A stretch of 64,000 nt of DNA from Culex pipiens pallens (Eukaryota; Arthropoda; Insecta; Diptera; Culicidae). A program made the position numbers and the translations under genes. Numbering within the stretch: position 1 is the stretch's first letter; each line of letters opens with the position of its first letter. The notes under the pieces are model-generated. The model was not told the DNA's origin. It worked only from the letters and a program-made list of their open reading frames with translations, and ran no database searches. This document shows, one piece after another, positions 23,247 to 34,000 of the stretch. The stretch is taken from contig NC_068938.1 of the NCBI RefSeq assembly GCF_016801865.2, positions 130,290,689 to 130,354,688 of the forward strand, written 5' to 3'.

Positions 23247-23720
23247 TTTAGTACAAGAGGTTTAATGGCTCAAAAGGAGTCAATTTCAATTTGAAACTGA
23301 TCGTACCAACTTCAGGTAGCTTCAGTGACCTTCAATTAGTTTTTACCACAAATCCAGGTCATCCAAAAACTCCTAGAAGTAAGTAATGAAGATTTATGAT
23401 TTTAGTACAAACGTTTAACAGCTCAACGGGGATCTTTTACAGCTCGTAAGCGACCACAACAAATTTAGGTACCTTCAGTAACCTGTGCTGAGTCTATCAC
23501 ATCAATTTTGGAGAGTTTGGATGGTCCAAAAACTATCTAAAGTATAGTCCTTGAAGTCAATCACATCAACAGATGTCTGTTTCAATATTTTAGCAGAAGG
23601 TAGAGCCTCAGGTGGCTTCAGTGACCCTCACTGAGTTTGTTACACTCAATTTTGGAGAGTTCGGGTCATTCAAGAGCCCTCAGGAGTAAAGTGCGCAAGT
23701 TCAGAAGTTTTAGTACAACC
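23247..23720. repeat. tandem repeat of about 154 bp, three diverged units
   Basis: Three diverged units share TTTAGTACAA at their start (23247, 23401, 23709) and the words TTCAGTGACC, GGTCATCCAAAAACT and TTTGGAGAGTT at matching offsets. The unit start missing in between (near 23580) reads ATTTTAGCAG. Related modules occur at 4830-5000. Confidence 0.7.
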
Positions 23721-23784
23721 AAGGAATCTGTTCTAGAAGATCAACTAACTCAATGGAGATGTCCAAAAACCCGCAAGTTTCATT

Positions 23785-24153
23785 TCACGTAGCGTACAAA
23801 ACCAACCCGCGTAAACCGAACCCCGACTGTCCACTCAACAAGCCCCACGAGACTAGTCTCGCGCGTGTATCGCGCTCAGCAAACGTAAACAACAGCGTGA
23901 AGTGGAGGTTGGTCGGGCGCCAGGATTCCACCGCAAGCATAACCCTACGACGATGATGGATTCTTATTCCGACGAGTGCCAATTTTGGACACCCTCCTCC
24001 CCGCGAAAAAAGTCGGACCTCATAGGCCACCGCGCCGGTCTCAGGGTTGAACACGCTCAAGATCTTCATCGCATCGGTGTCGCGCGCTCTGTTGTTCTCC
24101 AAAAAAGGCTCGACATCCGTGGATTGGGTCCGTGGGTCGGTCTCGGGGGCCAT
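23785..24153 (-). CDS. possible coding ORF or alternative first exon, unrecognised
   Basis: An ATG with good context (G at -3, G at +4) opens 122 codons beginning MAPETDPRTQSTDVEPFLEN. The first 45 codons or so are GC-ending and look coding (KILSVFNPETGAVAYE). After that the composition changes and the sequence looks intronic. No strong splice donor is visible near the change; the nearest is GAG/GTCCGA, which is weak. It could be the start of another shot isoform or a chance frame in GC-richer DNA. I do not recognise the protein. Confidence 0.22.
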   Translation of the reverse strand: MAPETDPRTQSTDVEPFLENNRARDTDAMKILSVFNPETGAVAYEVRLFSRGGGCPKLALVGIRIHHRRRVMLAVESWRPTNLHFTLLFTFAERDTRARLVSWGLLSGQSGFGLRGLVLYAT

Positions 24154-25281
24154 TACGTCACCAATGATGCGCGGGCGTAGTTCTCGGAACTACCACCGTG
24201 TTGTTTGCGGGCGATAATGATGTCGATCGCGGATTTACATTTCTGTTGGTTTTGTTTGCGGGAGGAAATAAATTAGAGCGACACCTTGCGGGCAGTAGTG
24301 GCACGTGTGTGGGAGTCACTGTTTGATCTTGAAAAATTAAAAGGGTAACGTATTGTAGCACGATCCATCATCCGGTGAGATCACCCCGTTTTTTTTAGTA
24401 CAAGCCAGCTGAGCCCACGAGCCGTAACCGGGATTCATTTGTGTGTCTCTTTGATTCATTCCCGGGGTCCACGCTTCGTTGACCTTCGCGGAGCAGAACG
24501 CGGCGGCGGTGCAGAGAACATTTTTCCACATTAATTTATTGCACAGACAGGCACACAATTGGCTCGCGGAACAACTCCCTTTGTATCGTCGCACGCAACA
24601 GGCAGTGCGCGGTGGTTACAGGTTTTAGTACATTCATTTACGGTACTGTTCAGCGAGGAGTGCCACGAATTACGTTACGGGTGACTGCAGTACTTTTTGG
24701 GTCGACTGGGGAATATTGTTAAATTTTAGTACAAATTTAAGTACAACGAAATTCATGATTTTAGAGTGCTACAAGCTGTTCAAATTCGCGTACTAAAAAG
24801 TGTAAAATACCAGTTCTTTACAGGACTGTTAACTATCTGTTTATTTCTAACTTTCTGCTACCCTCCACCAGCAACAATTGCCCAAAACGACTCATATTGA
24901 ACCATCCACCATGACGGTCGTCATTTGGGAAATGGTGAGTCGACTTAGCATGCATGGCACCATCCAACACAACCAAACACACGTTGAATGTTTTGGAAGT
25001 ACCGCGTATAACGGACAAATTGACTATCTCTCTCTCTCTTTCAACTAGCCACCGGCTGCTAGCCGGGAAGTCGACCGTGAAAATAGCACCCTTCCCCGTA
25101 ACCAGCTGGTACAGGTACAAGATCCATAAGGTTCCACGCGCGCTGACCGGCTGTTTCGGAATCGACTTGTAGAGTTCTAAATTGTTTAATTGCTGTCACA
25201 ATTTGAATGAATTTTGCTCTGTACTAAAAGTGTACTAAACTTTTTTCTCTCTCTAAGTTTGATCGCATATTGAGGCAATCC

Positions 25282-25323
25282 AAAGGTAAACTCGTTAGCG
25301 CTAAAGGTAAACTCGTTAGCGCT
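25282..25323. repeat. exact 21-bp tandem duplication
   Basis: A 21-bp unit containing GGTAAACTCGTTAGCGCT is present twice, perfectly, with no spacer. It is next to the two tandem array motifs at 25221 and 25232. Confidence 0.95.
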
Positions 25324-25779
25324 AGTAGTTAGCACCATTTCACGTTGGAATTTTGACGCGTATCGAAATGATGGTGCGAATCTGTGGTGGACCGTTAAAT
25401 TTAAGGGTGCACTGTAGGAAATGTTATTTTTTTCGACAAAATGTTGTTTAGTACAATTTTTTCACTGTGTTCCCTCAAGTTTAGTTCAAAGAAGCGGGCA
25501 TTTTTTTTTTTGCGAAAAATGACTCTCGATTACAGGCATAGTTTTCACAGATTAATTTCCTCTTTTCGTGGGAGAAAATTTGTTCAGGCTGATGGCCCAC
25601 ACCAGTTTTTTGGGTGAAACAATTTACGAGAGAGAGTGAAAAGAGAGTGATGAATACAAAAGATTTCAACGCCAGAACGGGCGGGGTGGGAAATGTGACG
25701 ATTTTGGCTAGTTTGCTGACGGATCCAAATAATGAGATGACTTTGGACTAGTTTTGACCGGTGAAGTAATTGCGTCAAT

Positions 25780-26755
25780 TTCCAGGGAATCGGGAAAAGT
25801 GGGTGAAGTAAAAAGAGAAAATTTCAGGATGATTTAAAAATAACAAAGAAAAATAATAATAAAGTTTTTTATTTAAAATTTGGAATTATTCAAATCGGAT
25901 TTATAATTGAAGAAAAATAAAATTAAAAAAAGCCTCATCTAAATATCTCAGAGTGCTTAGGGTTAGGTTAAGCCAGGCAGTCAAAAAAAATCTTTGCAAC
26001 ATAACACGGATGAATGTAACAGTTTTTGAATAATAAAAAAAACTTTTACTTGAGAAAAATGAGTAATTTTACACCATAAATTTTAAAACTTAAAAAAAAT
26101 AATTTCATTATTAATTGAATTGGAATTAATCTAGGACTTCTGAAAACTTTTATTTTTTTAGTATTTTTTTTTAGTTTAAACTTTTGTATGAATTTTTATC
26201 TCTTGTTTTAAAAATTACATTTTTGCGGAGTACAAAATATGCAATAAAAAATAAATATTAATAAAAAGGACGAAATTGTAATTCTACGCAACCACACATA
26301 ATTTTTTTGTCAGAAAAATGTTTAAATTTACTGCGTAAAATATCTGAAACGAGATCAAATTTACTTCCTTTTTGTTGTAATTTCTTTTTATTCTTAGATT
26401 TATATAAAATAACATAAGAGTTTGTTTTTTACCGAGGTTTTAAAATTTGAAGGTATAAGTTTACCTTTATTTTATGTAACACTACGTAAATTTACATGTA
26501 ACAAATCAAATTAAGTAGAAAGAGATACAATTTCCCATCGCTGATTCATCAGTTTCTGATGTATTTTAACACATTTTTTCATGAATGATTTCATGTTAAA
26601 AAGTCTATAATTTAACATTATAAAATGTGAAATTTTGATTATATCTAAGCAATTTTTTTTGAAATTTGGGTGGTTAAATAACATGACATCATGAAGAGGT
26701 AAATTTGCACCTTTAAATTTTCAATCCGATTTTTATCAACTATCAACCGAGCCAC
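25780..26755. other. AT-rich repeat-like intron, no gene
   Basis: Very AT-rich sequence with recurring words such as CAGAAAAAT and GTAAATTTACAT. These are shared with 28.3 kb, 38.4-39.2 kb and 41.9-42.4 kb, so it is probably decayed mobile-element material. Confidence 0.5.
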
Positions 26756-27090
26756 ACAAGAAATAAAGTAGTAATTCAGCTGCGTGTAAAAGGCCTGGGC
26801 GTAAACAAAATTTGCATTATTTTATTAAACTCTGTGTAATATTACACCCTGAAATATGTAGCCCATCAATTTAGGAAACCTACTTGACCGAAATGTCAAG
26901 CTCACATATACGTTTATCATTTCCATTTTTCATCGGTCTGATGGCCGAGCGGGCTAAGGCGCCAGTCTTTACTGTAGGTGCTGGGTTTGAGTCCCGTCGG
27001 TTGCAACATTTTTTTGTGTTTACAAAAATTGTACATGCAGCGTGTAATATAAAGTGTCTTTTTTGACGAAGGTGATGTGCATTCTTTTGC
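26756..27090 (+). mobile_element. tRNA-derived SINE-like element, copy 1
   Basis: A tRNA-like segment at 26935-27006 has an A box TGGCCGAGCGG and a B-box-like GGTTTGAGTCC, typical of a leucine/serine-type tRNA ancestor. It is preceded by a body with GCGTGTAAAAGGCCTGGG and GGAAACCTAC...CGAAATGTCAAGCTCA. The same body plus tRNA segment recurs inverted at 42810-43640. The tRNA part lacks a convincing anticodon stem, so it is not a functional tRNA gene. It is unusual that the tRNA part lies downstream of a long body. Confidence 0.7.
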
Positions 27091-27109
27091 ATGCGATTTT
27101 ACCATCGGT

Positions 27110-27165
27110 TTTTTTTGCTGTGCACGTAGATATCGGGGTTCAAATCCTGGCTCGGACCAATACAA
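27110..27165 (+). repeat. second tRNA 3'-half with perfect B box
   Basis: GGTTCAAATCC matches the B-box consensus and is followed by TGGCTCGGACCA, which looks like the 3' acceptor half of another tRNA. No 5' half with a complementary acceptor is visible. It is probably another SINE fragment or a dimeric SINE tail. Confidence 0.5.
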
Positions 27166-27588
27166 CTGGTGATCTTTTCTCTTCTGGATTTATTAGGGGA
27201 CCTACACAGTAAAAAATGTGCAGGTCCCCTAATAAAATGTGTTGATTCACCCCCCACAATATAACGTTAAATTCAATGTATTTTTTTTACAAAATTTCAT
27301 GTAAATTTTGAATGTAAAATTTTATTCCGTACAACTTTGATCCAAATTTGTATAAAATTGTACGGATTTTTCAATAAAATTGTGAAAAGGTAGCATTCGA
27401 GGGGTCTACACAGCAAAAAGTTGTCGGATGATTCAAATAAACAGATAGACAAATAAACAAAAAAAATTGAAAATCGATAAATATAATGATAAGAATTATA
27501 ATTTTTATTCACAATAAAAACTGCTAGCTGAATATTTCATTTTTACAGTGTAATTTAATCTAAAACTATGTAAAAACGTTACTTAATC

Positions 27589-28290
27589 CACCCTTAGGTG
27601 GTTGATGCCTTCCTGACATTTAAAGGGTGATATCCAAAATATTCAAAAGGGCGGTGTTTTTTCAAAATATCTGAGATCCGGCCTCCAAAAAGTGCAAAAA
27701 AAACACTTAAGTGCTTATAACTTTTGATAGGGTTGTCAGATCATCAATGTCTTGGACGCGTTGGAAAGGTCTTTTGATTACCTATCCAACGATTGGTCGC
27801 ATGAGAGATTCGGACAACGTTTTCAACAAAATATCTGAGATCCAGCCTCCATAAAGTGCATAAATAACACATAAGTGCTAATAACTTTTGATAGGGTTTT
27901 CAGATCTTCAATGTCTTGGACGCGTTGGAAAGGTCTTTCAAATGCCTTTCTGAAAATGTATAACATGATGGGTTTTCTTTTGTCAAAATCGTTTTTTTTA
28001 ACATAACTTTTGAAGTACTTAACCAAACTGCATAATTTTTAATAGCGACTTATGGGACCCCAAGACGGATCGAATGAGGCCAAAACGGACAAAATCGGTT
28101 TAGCCAGTCTCGAGATAATCGAGTGATAATTTTTTGATCAACATCTCACCACACACACAGACATTTGCTCAGAATTTGATTCTGAGTCGATAGGTATACA
28201 TGAAGGTAGGTCTAGACTTCCTTGAGCAGTTCATTTTTCGAGTGATTTTATAGTCTTTCCTCAGTAAGGTGAGGGAGGCAAAACGAGACT
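27589..28290 (+). repeat. dispersed repeat with two internal GTTGTCAGATC modules
   Basis: A unit of about 115 bp occurs twice (about 27662-27776 and 27827-27940). It contains AAAATATCTGAGATCC, ACTTTTGATAGGGTT, TCTTGGACGCGTTGGAAAGG. The right end, with GATTCTGAGTCGATAGGTAT and TTTCCTCAGTAAGGTGAGGG, looks like the 3' end of a dispersed retroposon. No reverse-transcriptase frame is present. Confidence 0.65.
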
Positions 28291-30382
28291 CCCGCATAAT
28301 AAGACGATAATTAACACATTTCTTTAGGCAATGTTACACATTTTTTCTGACATAAAATCAGAAAAATTATCATTTCCAGATGTAAAAATACCATGATTAT
28401 TATTACTGTGTACATGAATTTTCATGTATTTTTTTCCTGTCTAAACTCTAGACTCAACCAGCGATTAATTTAATTCATGTTGACATTAATCGAAAGGTAC
28501 TACTTGAAGGTGATTCGACGATCATCAAGTGCATCAAATGCAAATTGCTAATTGCTAAATTTAATTGCTCGACAACGAGATAATTCAAACACTTTTATCG
28601 ACCGACACACCAAGTAGACGCCAACTTGTGCAGAACGAGCCACGAGTCCACAATCTTCATTCCATTCTGCACCAAAATCGCCTCCCACTGAGTCACCCCC
28701 ATCGTCATTCGATTAATGGCAATCGAATGGGCCATAAAATCCGAACCAAACACACGCCTGAAAGGGGTATAGTGACGTCACGCGAGTTCGTCGCTTTGCG
28801 TTGATGTCTCTCACGCAGCACTTCTCCATGCGTTAGCCAAGACACCAACCAAAGTTTTCAAGCGAATTCCGCCAGGGCGGCGACGTAGTCGCTCAAGAGA
28901 GCTCGTAGAGCTGCAATTTGCCTCACGCGGCTACGCCGCGGTTCAAGCAAGAGATTTATGACGTTTTTCTTCGGCGTTTCAATGGCGTTGGCGACGACGA
29001 AGCTACCGAGAGTGATTCGAAACGACCAGATTGTATCTCTGCGATTTATGAATTGCTGAGTGCACGAGGGCAACTCGGCCGACGTCAGACGCCAGTTGCA
29101 TGCTGAAGTGATTATTCTTGGTCTGCCGGGGTTAGGGTTGATGTAGGGTTTGCTGAGTCTCTTGAGATATTGGAGTTGCGATCATATCGCACACATGTGG
29201 GTCGTTCTTGACGAGGAGGTTTTTTATGACAATAATTGGAATGCGAGCTGGCGCTTGGATATGATTAAGGGTCCAGTTGTTGGCTTGTTAAGTACAATTT
29301 GCAAGAGAAATTGTATAGTTGAAGCCTCGAATCTTCAATCTTCAAATTGAGTGAGATTATTCTTGATCAAGATAAGATCAGTTTCAATTTCAAGATCTGC
29401 TGTCAACACAACCAGTGCTGCCATCTGCACCCAATTAGTAATTTGACCCTCTCTCTTGCAGAGAGAGACCTCGCAGCGCCCAGATATGGCTTTACTACCA
29501 ATCATCTCTAATTGGGTTGTCATCTCTGTTTCGGCTTCTCGTCGGATAGACGGTCGCGGATCAACTTCAGATCAACTCCGGGCTATAGAATTACTCGCGC
29601 TGATGTGTGTTACGGAGGCGTGAAATTCAAATCGTTCAGCCGCAGCTGATCCTCCAAACTAGCGAGACTCGATTAGCTTCCCAAAGGCTCACCTTGAACA
29701 CCTCTCACACACATGGTTCGGCGACGACGAGCGCGAGTTTGTGTCGTATCGAGCCCAGATTTATGAATGGACGCAGAAATCAATGAATGAAGTTGTGCTG
29801 CAGTTGTGAATGAATTTTAGGGGGGAAGGGGACCATTAAAACAGCTAAACGCACTCTTTAAGTTTGTTTCAGGTTGGCGTCGTCGCGGACGACCACCTCC
29901 CACACACTCGTCGGACCTTCGGCCAGGTAAACACACACAACTCGACGCATTTGAGATTGACTGTTTTGTTTCCAAGATCGTCGGCACGGCGGGGGAGGAG
30001 GACGTGGGAGCTAGTGCTAGGCTAGCTGGTGTTGTGCGCGCTGAAATATGGGTAATTAATATCCAATTCCGTACCCGGAGCTGTCTTCCTACGCCTAATT
30101 GGCTGGGGCCTTCGGTGAATATAGAGAAGTAGGTAGTAGTAGCAGCAGCCCCGTGTTAGGTTAATCTCTGGACAGGGGGTGGTTGGTGAAGGACGGATGC
30201 GTGAAAGGTTTACTAATCGTGTTTATTAAGTGGGGAAATGATGCAAATCGAATCAAAGTGGTTTGCATTTAATAAAAAAAAAAGATTCATAAAAATCTAA
30301 CGCTAAAAAAAGTTTCACTTCGGATAATCGAACTTCGGATTTTCACAACTTCGGACAATCAAGGCTTCGGTAAATTGAGTCT
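28291..30382. other. GC-balanced, apparently unique intron block
   Basis: From about 28560 to 30200 the composition is close to even and repeat words are absent. Open frames of 60-80 codons are present on both strands without similarity or splice support. Such blocks in a repeat-filled intron are candidates for enhancers. This is inference from composition only. Confidence 0.4.
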
Positions 30383-30385
30383 GTA

Positions 30386-30607
30386 CACTCAACCCCCGGT
30401 GGTTGGTCACTTTTTCGTTTGTACCCCGTTGGTTGGTCAAAGTCAAACTAAAAAGTGACGAAATGTCACTTATTACACTGCGCTTACGCACACTATCAAA
30501 ACAATCGTTTGGAAGTATATGTGAACTCCGTGTAAAAGGGGTGTCAAACTAAAAAGTGACCCCGTTCGTTTGACAACAGTTTGTGTCAAACCATCGGGGT
30601 TTGAGTG
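30386..30607. mobile_element. MITE with CACTCAAMCCCCG ends and TA target
   Basis: The left end is CACTCAACCCCCGG and the right end is the complement of CACTCAAACCCCGATGG. TA dinucleotides flank both ends (30384-30385, 30608-30609). Inner words GTCAAACTAAAAAGTGAC also repeat. A 222-bp element with a TA target fits a mariner/Tc1-type MITE. Confidence 0.85.
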
Positions 30608-30818
30608 TACTGTATCGTAAAATTGATAAGCCATTTCACTAAAATGAATTCAAAAAGGGAAACAAAGCAACGTTAACTCGGGAGTCCCAATTCGGGACTT
30701 TAGTCGGAATAATGATAGCAGTTTTTCGAGCCATTTAATTTGAAAATAATATTTTTTTCTAGTTTGTCTGATCTAACCATAAAAATTGTATGCAAAAATA
30801 ACTCTTTAATCCCATGAG

Positions 30819-31345
30819 CAATTCTCTAACATAACCGGAAATGGATTTTATTTGTATTTTTTGGTTTGGCTCAAACTTTGTGGGGGCCTTCCCTATGAAC
30901 AAATAGGCTATTTTGTGTCATTGGTTTACCCATACAAGTCTCCATACAATTTTGGCTGCTGTCCATACAAAAATGGTACGTAAATATTCAAACAGCTGTG
31001 ACTTTTGAGTGAATTTTCTGATCAATTTGGTGTCTTCGGCAATGTTGTAGGTATTGTTGAGGATTGTTGAGAAAAAAAAATAGGTACACGGATTTTTTTT
31101 TTGCAGATTTTTTAATCAACTTTTTTTTCACAAAAACTCAATTTCCCAAAATACGTATTTTTTTTATTTTCAAGATTTTTTTATATGTTTTAGGGGACAA
31201 AAACCCGCAACTTTTGAACTATAGAGAAATATGGTCAATAAATCTGCCGCCGAGTTATGATTTTTTGCAAAATAGAGACTTTTGGAAAAAAACGAAATTT
31301 CATGCAAAAACAAATTTGTAGTAATTTTTTAATTAAAAATTGAAT
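30819..31345. mobile_element. single arm of the 62-64 kb foldback element
   Basis: This aligns over its length with the left arm at 62277-62842, sharing GAGCAATTCTCTA, GGAAATGGATTTTATTTGTA, TTTGTGGGGGCCTTCCCTAT and CATACAAGTCTC. Only one arm is present here. No coding content. Confidence 0.8.
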
Positions 31346-32479
31346 TTAATTTGGGTAATCAAATCACGAAAAAAAAAACATTTGTTTCGATGTCATTGAT
31401 CTGAAATATGATACTAAAACCGCACGTAAGAAAATTTATATGGGAATATGTAACCCAAGATGGCGGTCAATATGGTGGCGATGGACTATTGAGATATTCA
31501 TTTTGGTAACGAGACATGCAATCTACCAACAAAATTTAACTGATTTTTGATACAGAGACGATTCGCTAAATCGAATCCCGAAACTTTATTTTTTCCTTAT
31601 CTGAATGAAAGCACTCAAACGTCAAAATTAAACTGTCAAAACCCAGTCAAACTGTCAAAAACTGTGAAAACAATTTAAAAAACAAAACTAATTGAACCAG
31701 TTTCAGTCATTTTTGGGTTGCAGAATTTAGACCAAGTCTCAAAAAAAATCTCACTTTAAAAATATGGCTGAAAAACCATTTTAAAGTTTTTATTAAAAGT
31801 AAATTTGCCTATACAAGATGCAGATTGCGAGATAAATGTTAGTGGCATGCAAAGATTAGATTGGATTACATTGCCTAACAACTTTCGAAAATAACAAAAA
31901 CCTGCCCAAAAACTACATTTTCAAAACCACGAAACACCTGGACCATCCTAATATTCAAGCGGCAATTTTTTATTTAAAAAAGTCTTTCAAAATCTTCACA
32001 TTATCAAGAAACTTTTGTTTACGAAAAGCTTTATTTTTATTTTTTATGATATTATCATTTAGCTTTTTGCAATTGTTTTTCTTTTTCTTTTTTCAGGATG
32101 TTACATTTGTAATTCAGAGATTTGGAGAACCTTTCAACTGAGATCAATTCATAGGCCTTTGCAGGGAGGGAAATATTTCTACGTTTAGATTTTGCTAGCT
32201 GGGTGCTCTTTTAAGGAAAATAAATTTTGAGAGAAAAACCCTAGATCTATGTAATTGTTTTTCTTATTTTTAGTATAAGGCTGTTCTACAACCTCTGAGC
32301 TTCATCTTTTGCATGTTTCAAATTTTAATTTTTTTTGTTTCACTCACTTTTTGAATGTTTTACTTATTTTCACATTTGTTGACCTCCAAAAAACTATTTT
32401 TTTTAAAGCATTAGCAAATGTTCATGAAGCAAGACAAACACCAAACTAAAAATTCTAAAAAAAAATCTTAATGTTCTTC
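31346..32479. other. AT-rich shot intron, no gene seen
   Basis: AT-rich sequence with no coding signal, no recognised terminal inverted repeats and only low-complexity runs. Confidence 0.55.
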
Positions 32480-33190
32480 TTAAGGGGTCACATACATGTA
32501 AATCGGCAAAAATGTCAGAAGGTTGGTTTGAGCACACACTAAATCTTTTTTTTTTAATCTATTTTAAGAGCATTAAAATATATATTTTCAACAATTATCA
32601 AAATAATTCTGAAGACATTTGGTTGTATAATTACCGAGATATACCTATTTTAAGTAAGCAGGTTAAAAAAACGGGTGCCACGATATCTCCACACTGCTTT
32701 GACCAAATCGGCTCAAAATTTTGGTGAAGCCTCGTTAAACCGGTCCTGTGTGCATGACGAAGCCCGATTTTCAAAAAGTTTATTTGAAAAAAAAAGATAA
32801 AAATATTTCTATGTTATCATATAAAAAATCATCAGTTTTAGATTTTTGTATTTTTTTTTAAATGCCAAATTTCAAAGTCGGGCTTCGTCATGCACACGGA
32901 ATATGTCTTGCAAATCTTCACCTCAAATTTCAGCCAATTTGGTCCATCCCATCTCGAGATATCGTGGCACCCGTAAATCAACTCGGTTTTCAGAGAAAAA
33001 CGCTCACAAAGTTTGGCAGTTCGCTTTGCGCATGGCAAAATTTTGAGCGTAAATCGTCTCTTACTCAGTTAAATCATGTAATATCTTCATGAAACTTTCA
33101 GGAGTGATTGAAAAGCATCTTTTAAGTGGATTTAATAAAATTTCTGAAATATGAAATTTTGTGATTTTCTACATGTATGTAACCCCTTAA
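32480..33190. mobile_element. TTAA-flanked inverted-repeat element
   Basis: The ends read TTAAGGGGTCACATACATGTA and the complement of TTAAGGGGTTACATACATGTA. A TTAA sits at each outer edge, as in piggyBac-type insertion. The interior has no transposase frame, so it is non-autonomous. A truncated copy lies at 9765-10199. Confidence 0.85.
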
Positions 33191-33442
33191 CTGCCCCTGA
33201 TCGCTTAAATGTCCCATATGCATTTTCATCGTTTTTGAGTTAATTATGCAGTTTTGTTCAAAATTGTGTGATCTTTCAGAAAAGCATATAACATCCAGTA
33301 CTTTGTTCTAGAAATCAGGAGGAAATACAGTATTTTCGTGAAAACTTAACACATAGCCTTATGTGTGGGAAAAACTTCAAATGTGTTTTTCTCAGGTTGC
33401 TGTTTTTGCATATGGGACATTTATGCGAACATGAGCAGTTAA
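33187..33442. mobile_element. second TTAA-flanked MITE, abutting the first
   Basis: The ends TTAACTGCCCCTGATCGC and the complement of TTAACTGCTCATGTTCGC bound about 250 bp. The inner repeat AAATGTCCCATATGC is perfect. Its left TTAA (33187-33190) is the same four bases as the right TTAA of the neighbouring element. Confidence 0.85.
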
Positions 33443-33606
33443 CTAGTTGAAACTTGTTTCAAAACTCTTAGACTACAACCCGTCTAGAGGTGAGATAAAG
33501 TTTTTAAGGGTTCTACATCTATCATCTATCATCGGTACCAATTTGAAATAGATCACATCACATGGATTATGTTTTGGTATGAAATAAACATTTTATAATT
33601 AATTAG

Positions 33607-33783
33607 GCAGGTATTAGACTATGACAAACAAACAAACAAATTCGCACTTTTTCGTGTTTGAAAGTTTTCCAAACTCGTATGCAGGCTGACGTTTCTGCAA
33701 ACAAATGCAGGCAAACAAACAAAGCAGGCAAACTTTTGAACTGTCAAAAAGTGCGAGTTTGTTTGTCATAGTGTAATACCTGC
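33607..33783. mobile_element. short MITE with long inverted repeats
   Basis: GCAGGTATTAGACTATGACA on the left pairs with the complement of GCAGGTATTACACTATGACA on the right. Pairing continues through CAAACAAAC and the CGCACTTTTT words, giving arms of roughly 45 bp in a 177-bp element. No coding capacity. Confidence 0.85.
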
Positions 33784-33786
33784 TTC

Positions 33787-34000
33787 ACACAACTCGACAT
33801 TGGTAAAGTTGATGTCAGTGAACGTTTCAATTTCGTCAAGGTATGATAGATTTGGAATCCTAGAACACGCTGCAATTCTGGTATTCATTTAAAATCAATT
33901 CGGTCGATTGGAGCGTGTTCAGAGAGCCCAAATCTATCATACCTTAATAAGCTGTATCGTTTAATGACATCAACTTCAAAAATGTTGAGTTGTGTTATAG
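33787..34000. mobile_element. short inverted-repeat element
   Basis: Outer words ACACAACTCGACATT and the complement of TAACACAACTCAACATT pair, as do AAGTTGATGTCA and its complement. Inside, AAGGTATGATAGATTTGG is perfectly inverted. It lies immediately beside the MITE at 33607-33783. Confidence 0.7.

Larger units (their letters stand above)
14882..25456. promoter_or_regulatory. dense array of TTTAGTAC / GTACTAAA motifs
   Basis: The 8-mer TTTAGTAC occurs 18 times and its complement GTACTAAA 19 times across this 10.6-kb interval, often extended to CTTGTACTAAAA. Plus-orientation starts include 14882, 15992, 16711, 17187, 17962, 18423, 19143, 23247, 23401, 24394, 24724 and 25447. Complement starts include 16831, 18107, 18349, 18979, 20698, 21641, 21709, 21836, 22086, 22213, 22426, 22538, 22574, 22682, 24790, 25221 and 25232. 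I saw none in the rest of the window. Under a simple base-composition model about one would be expected here. Mixed orientation argues for a DNA-binding site, not an RNA signal. The array surrounds the internal shot promoter and first exon. The binding protein is unknown. Confidence 0.8.

Noticed and set aside
26935..27006. Functional tRNA gene
   Set aside because: A and B boxes are present but the anticodon stem does not pair and the same sequence recurs inside a repeat at 42.85 kb. It is a tRNA-derived part of a mobile element.
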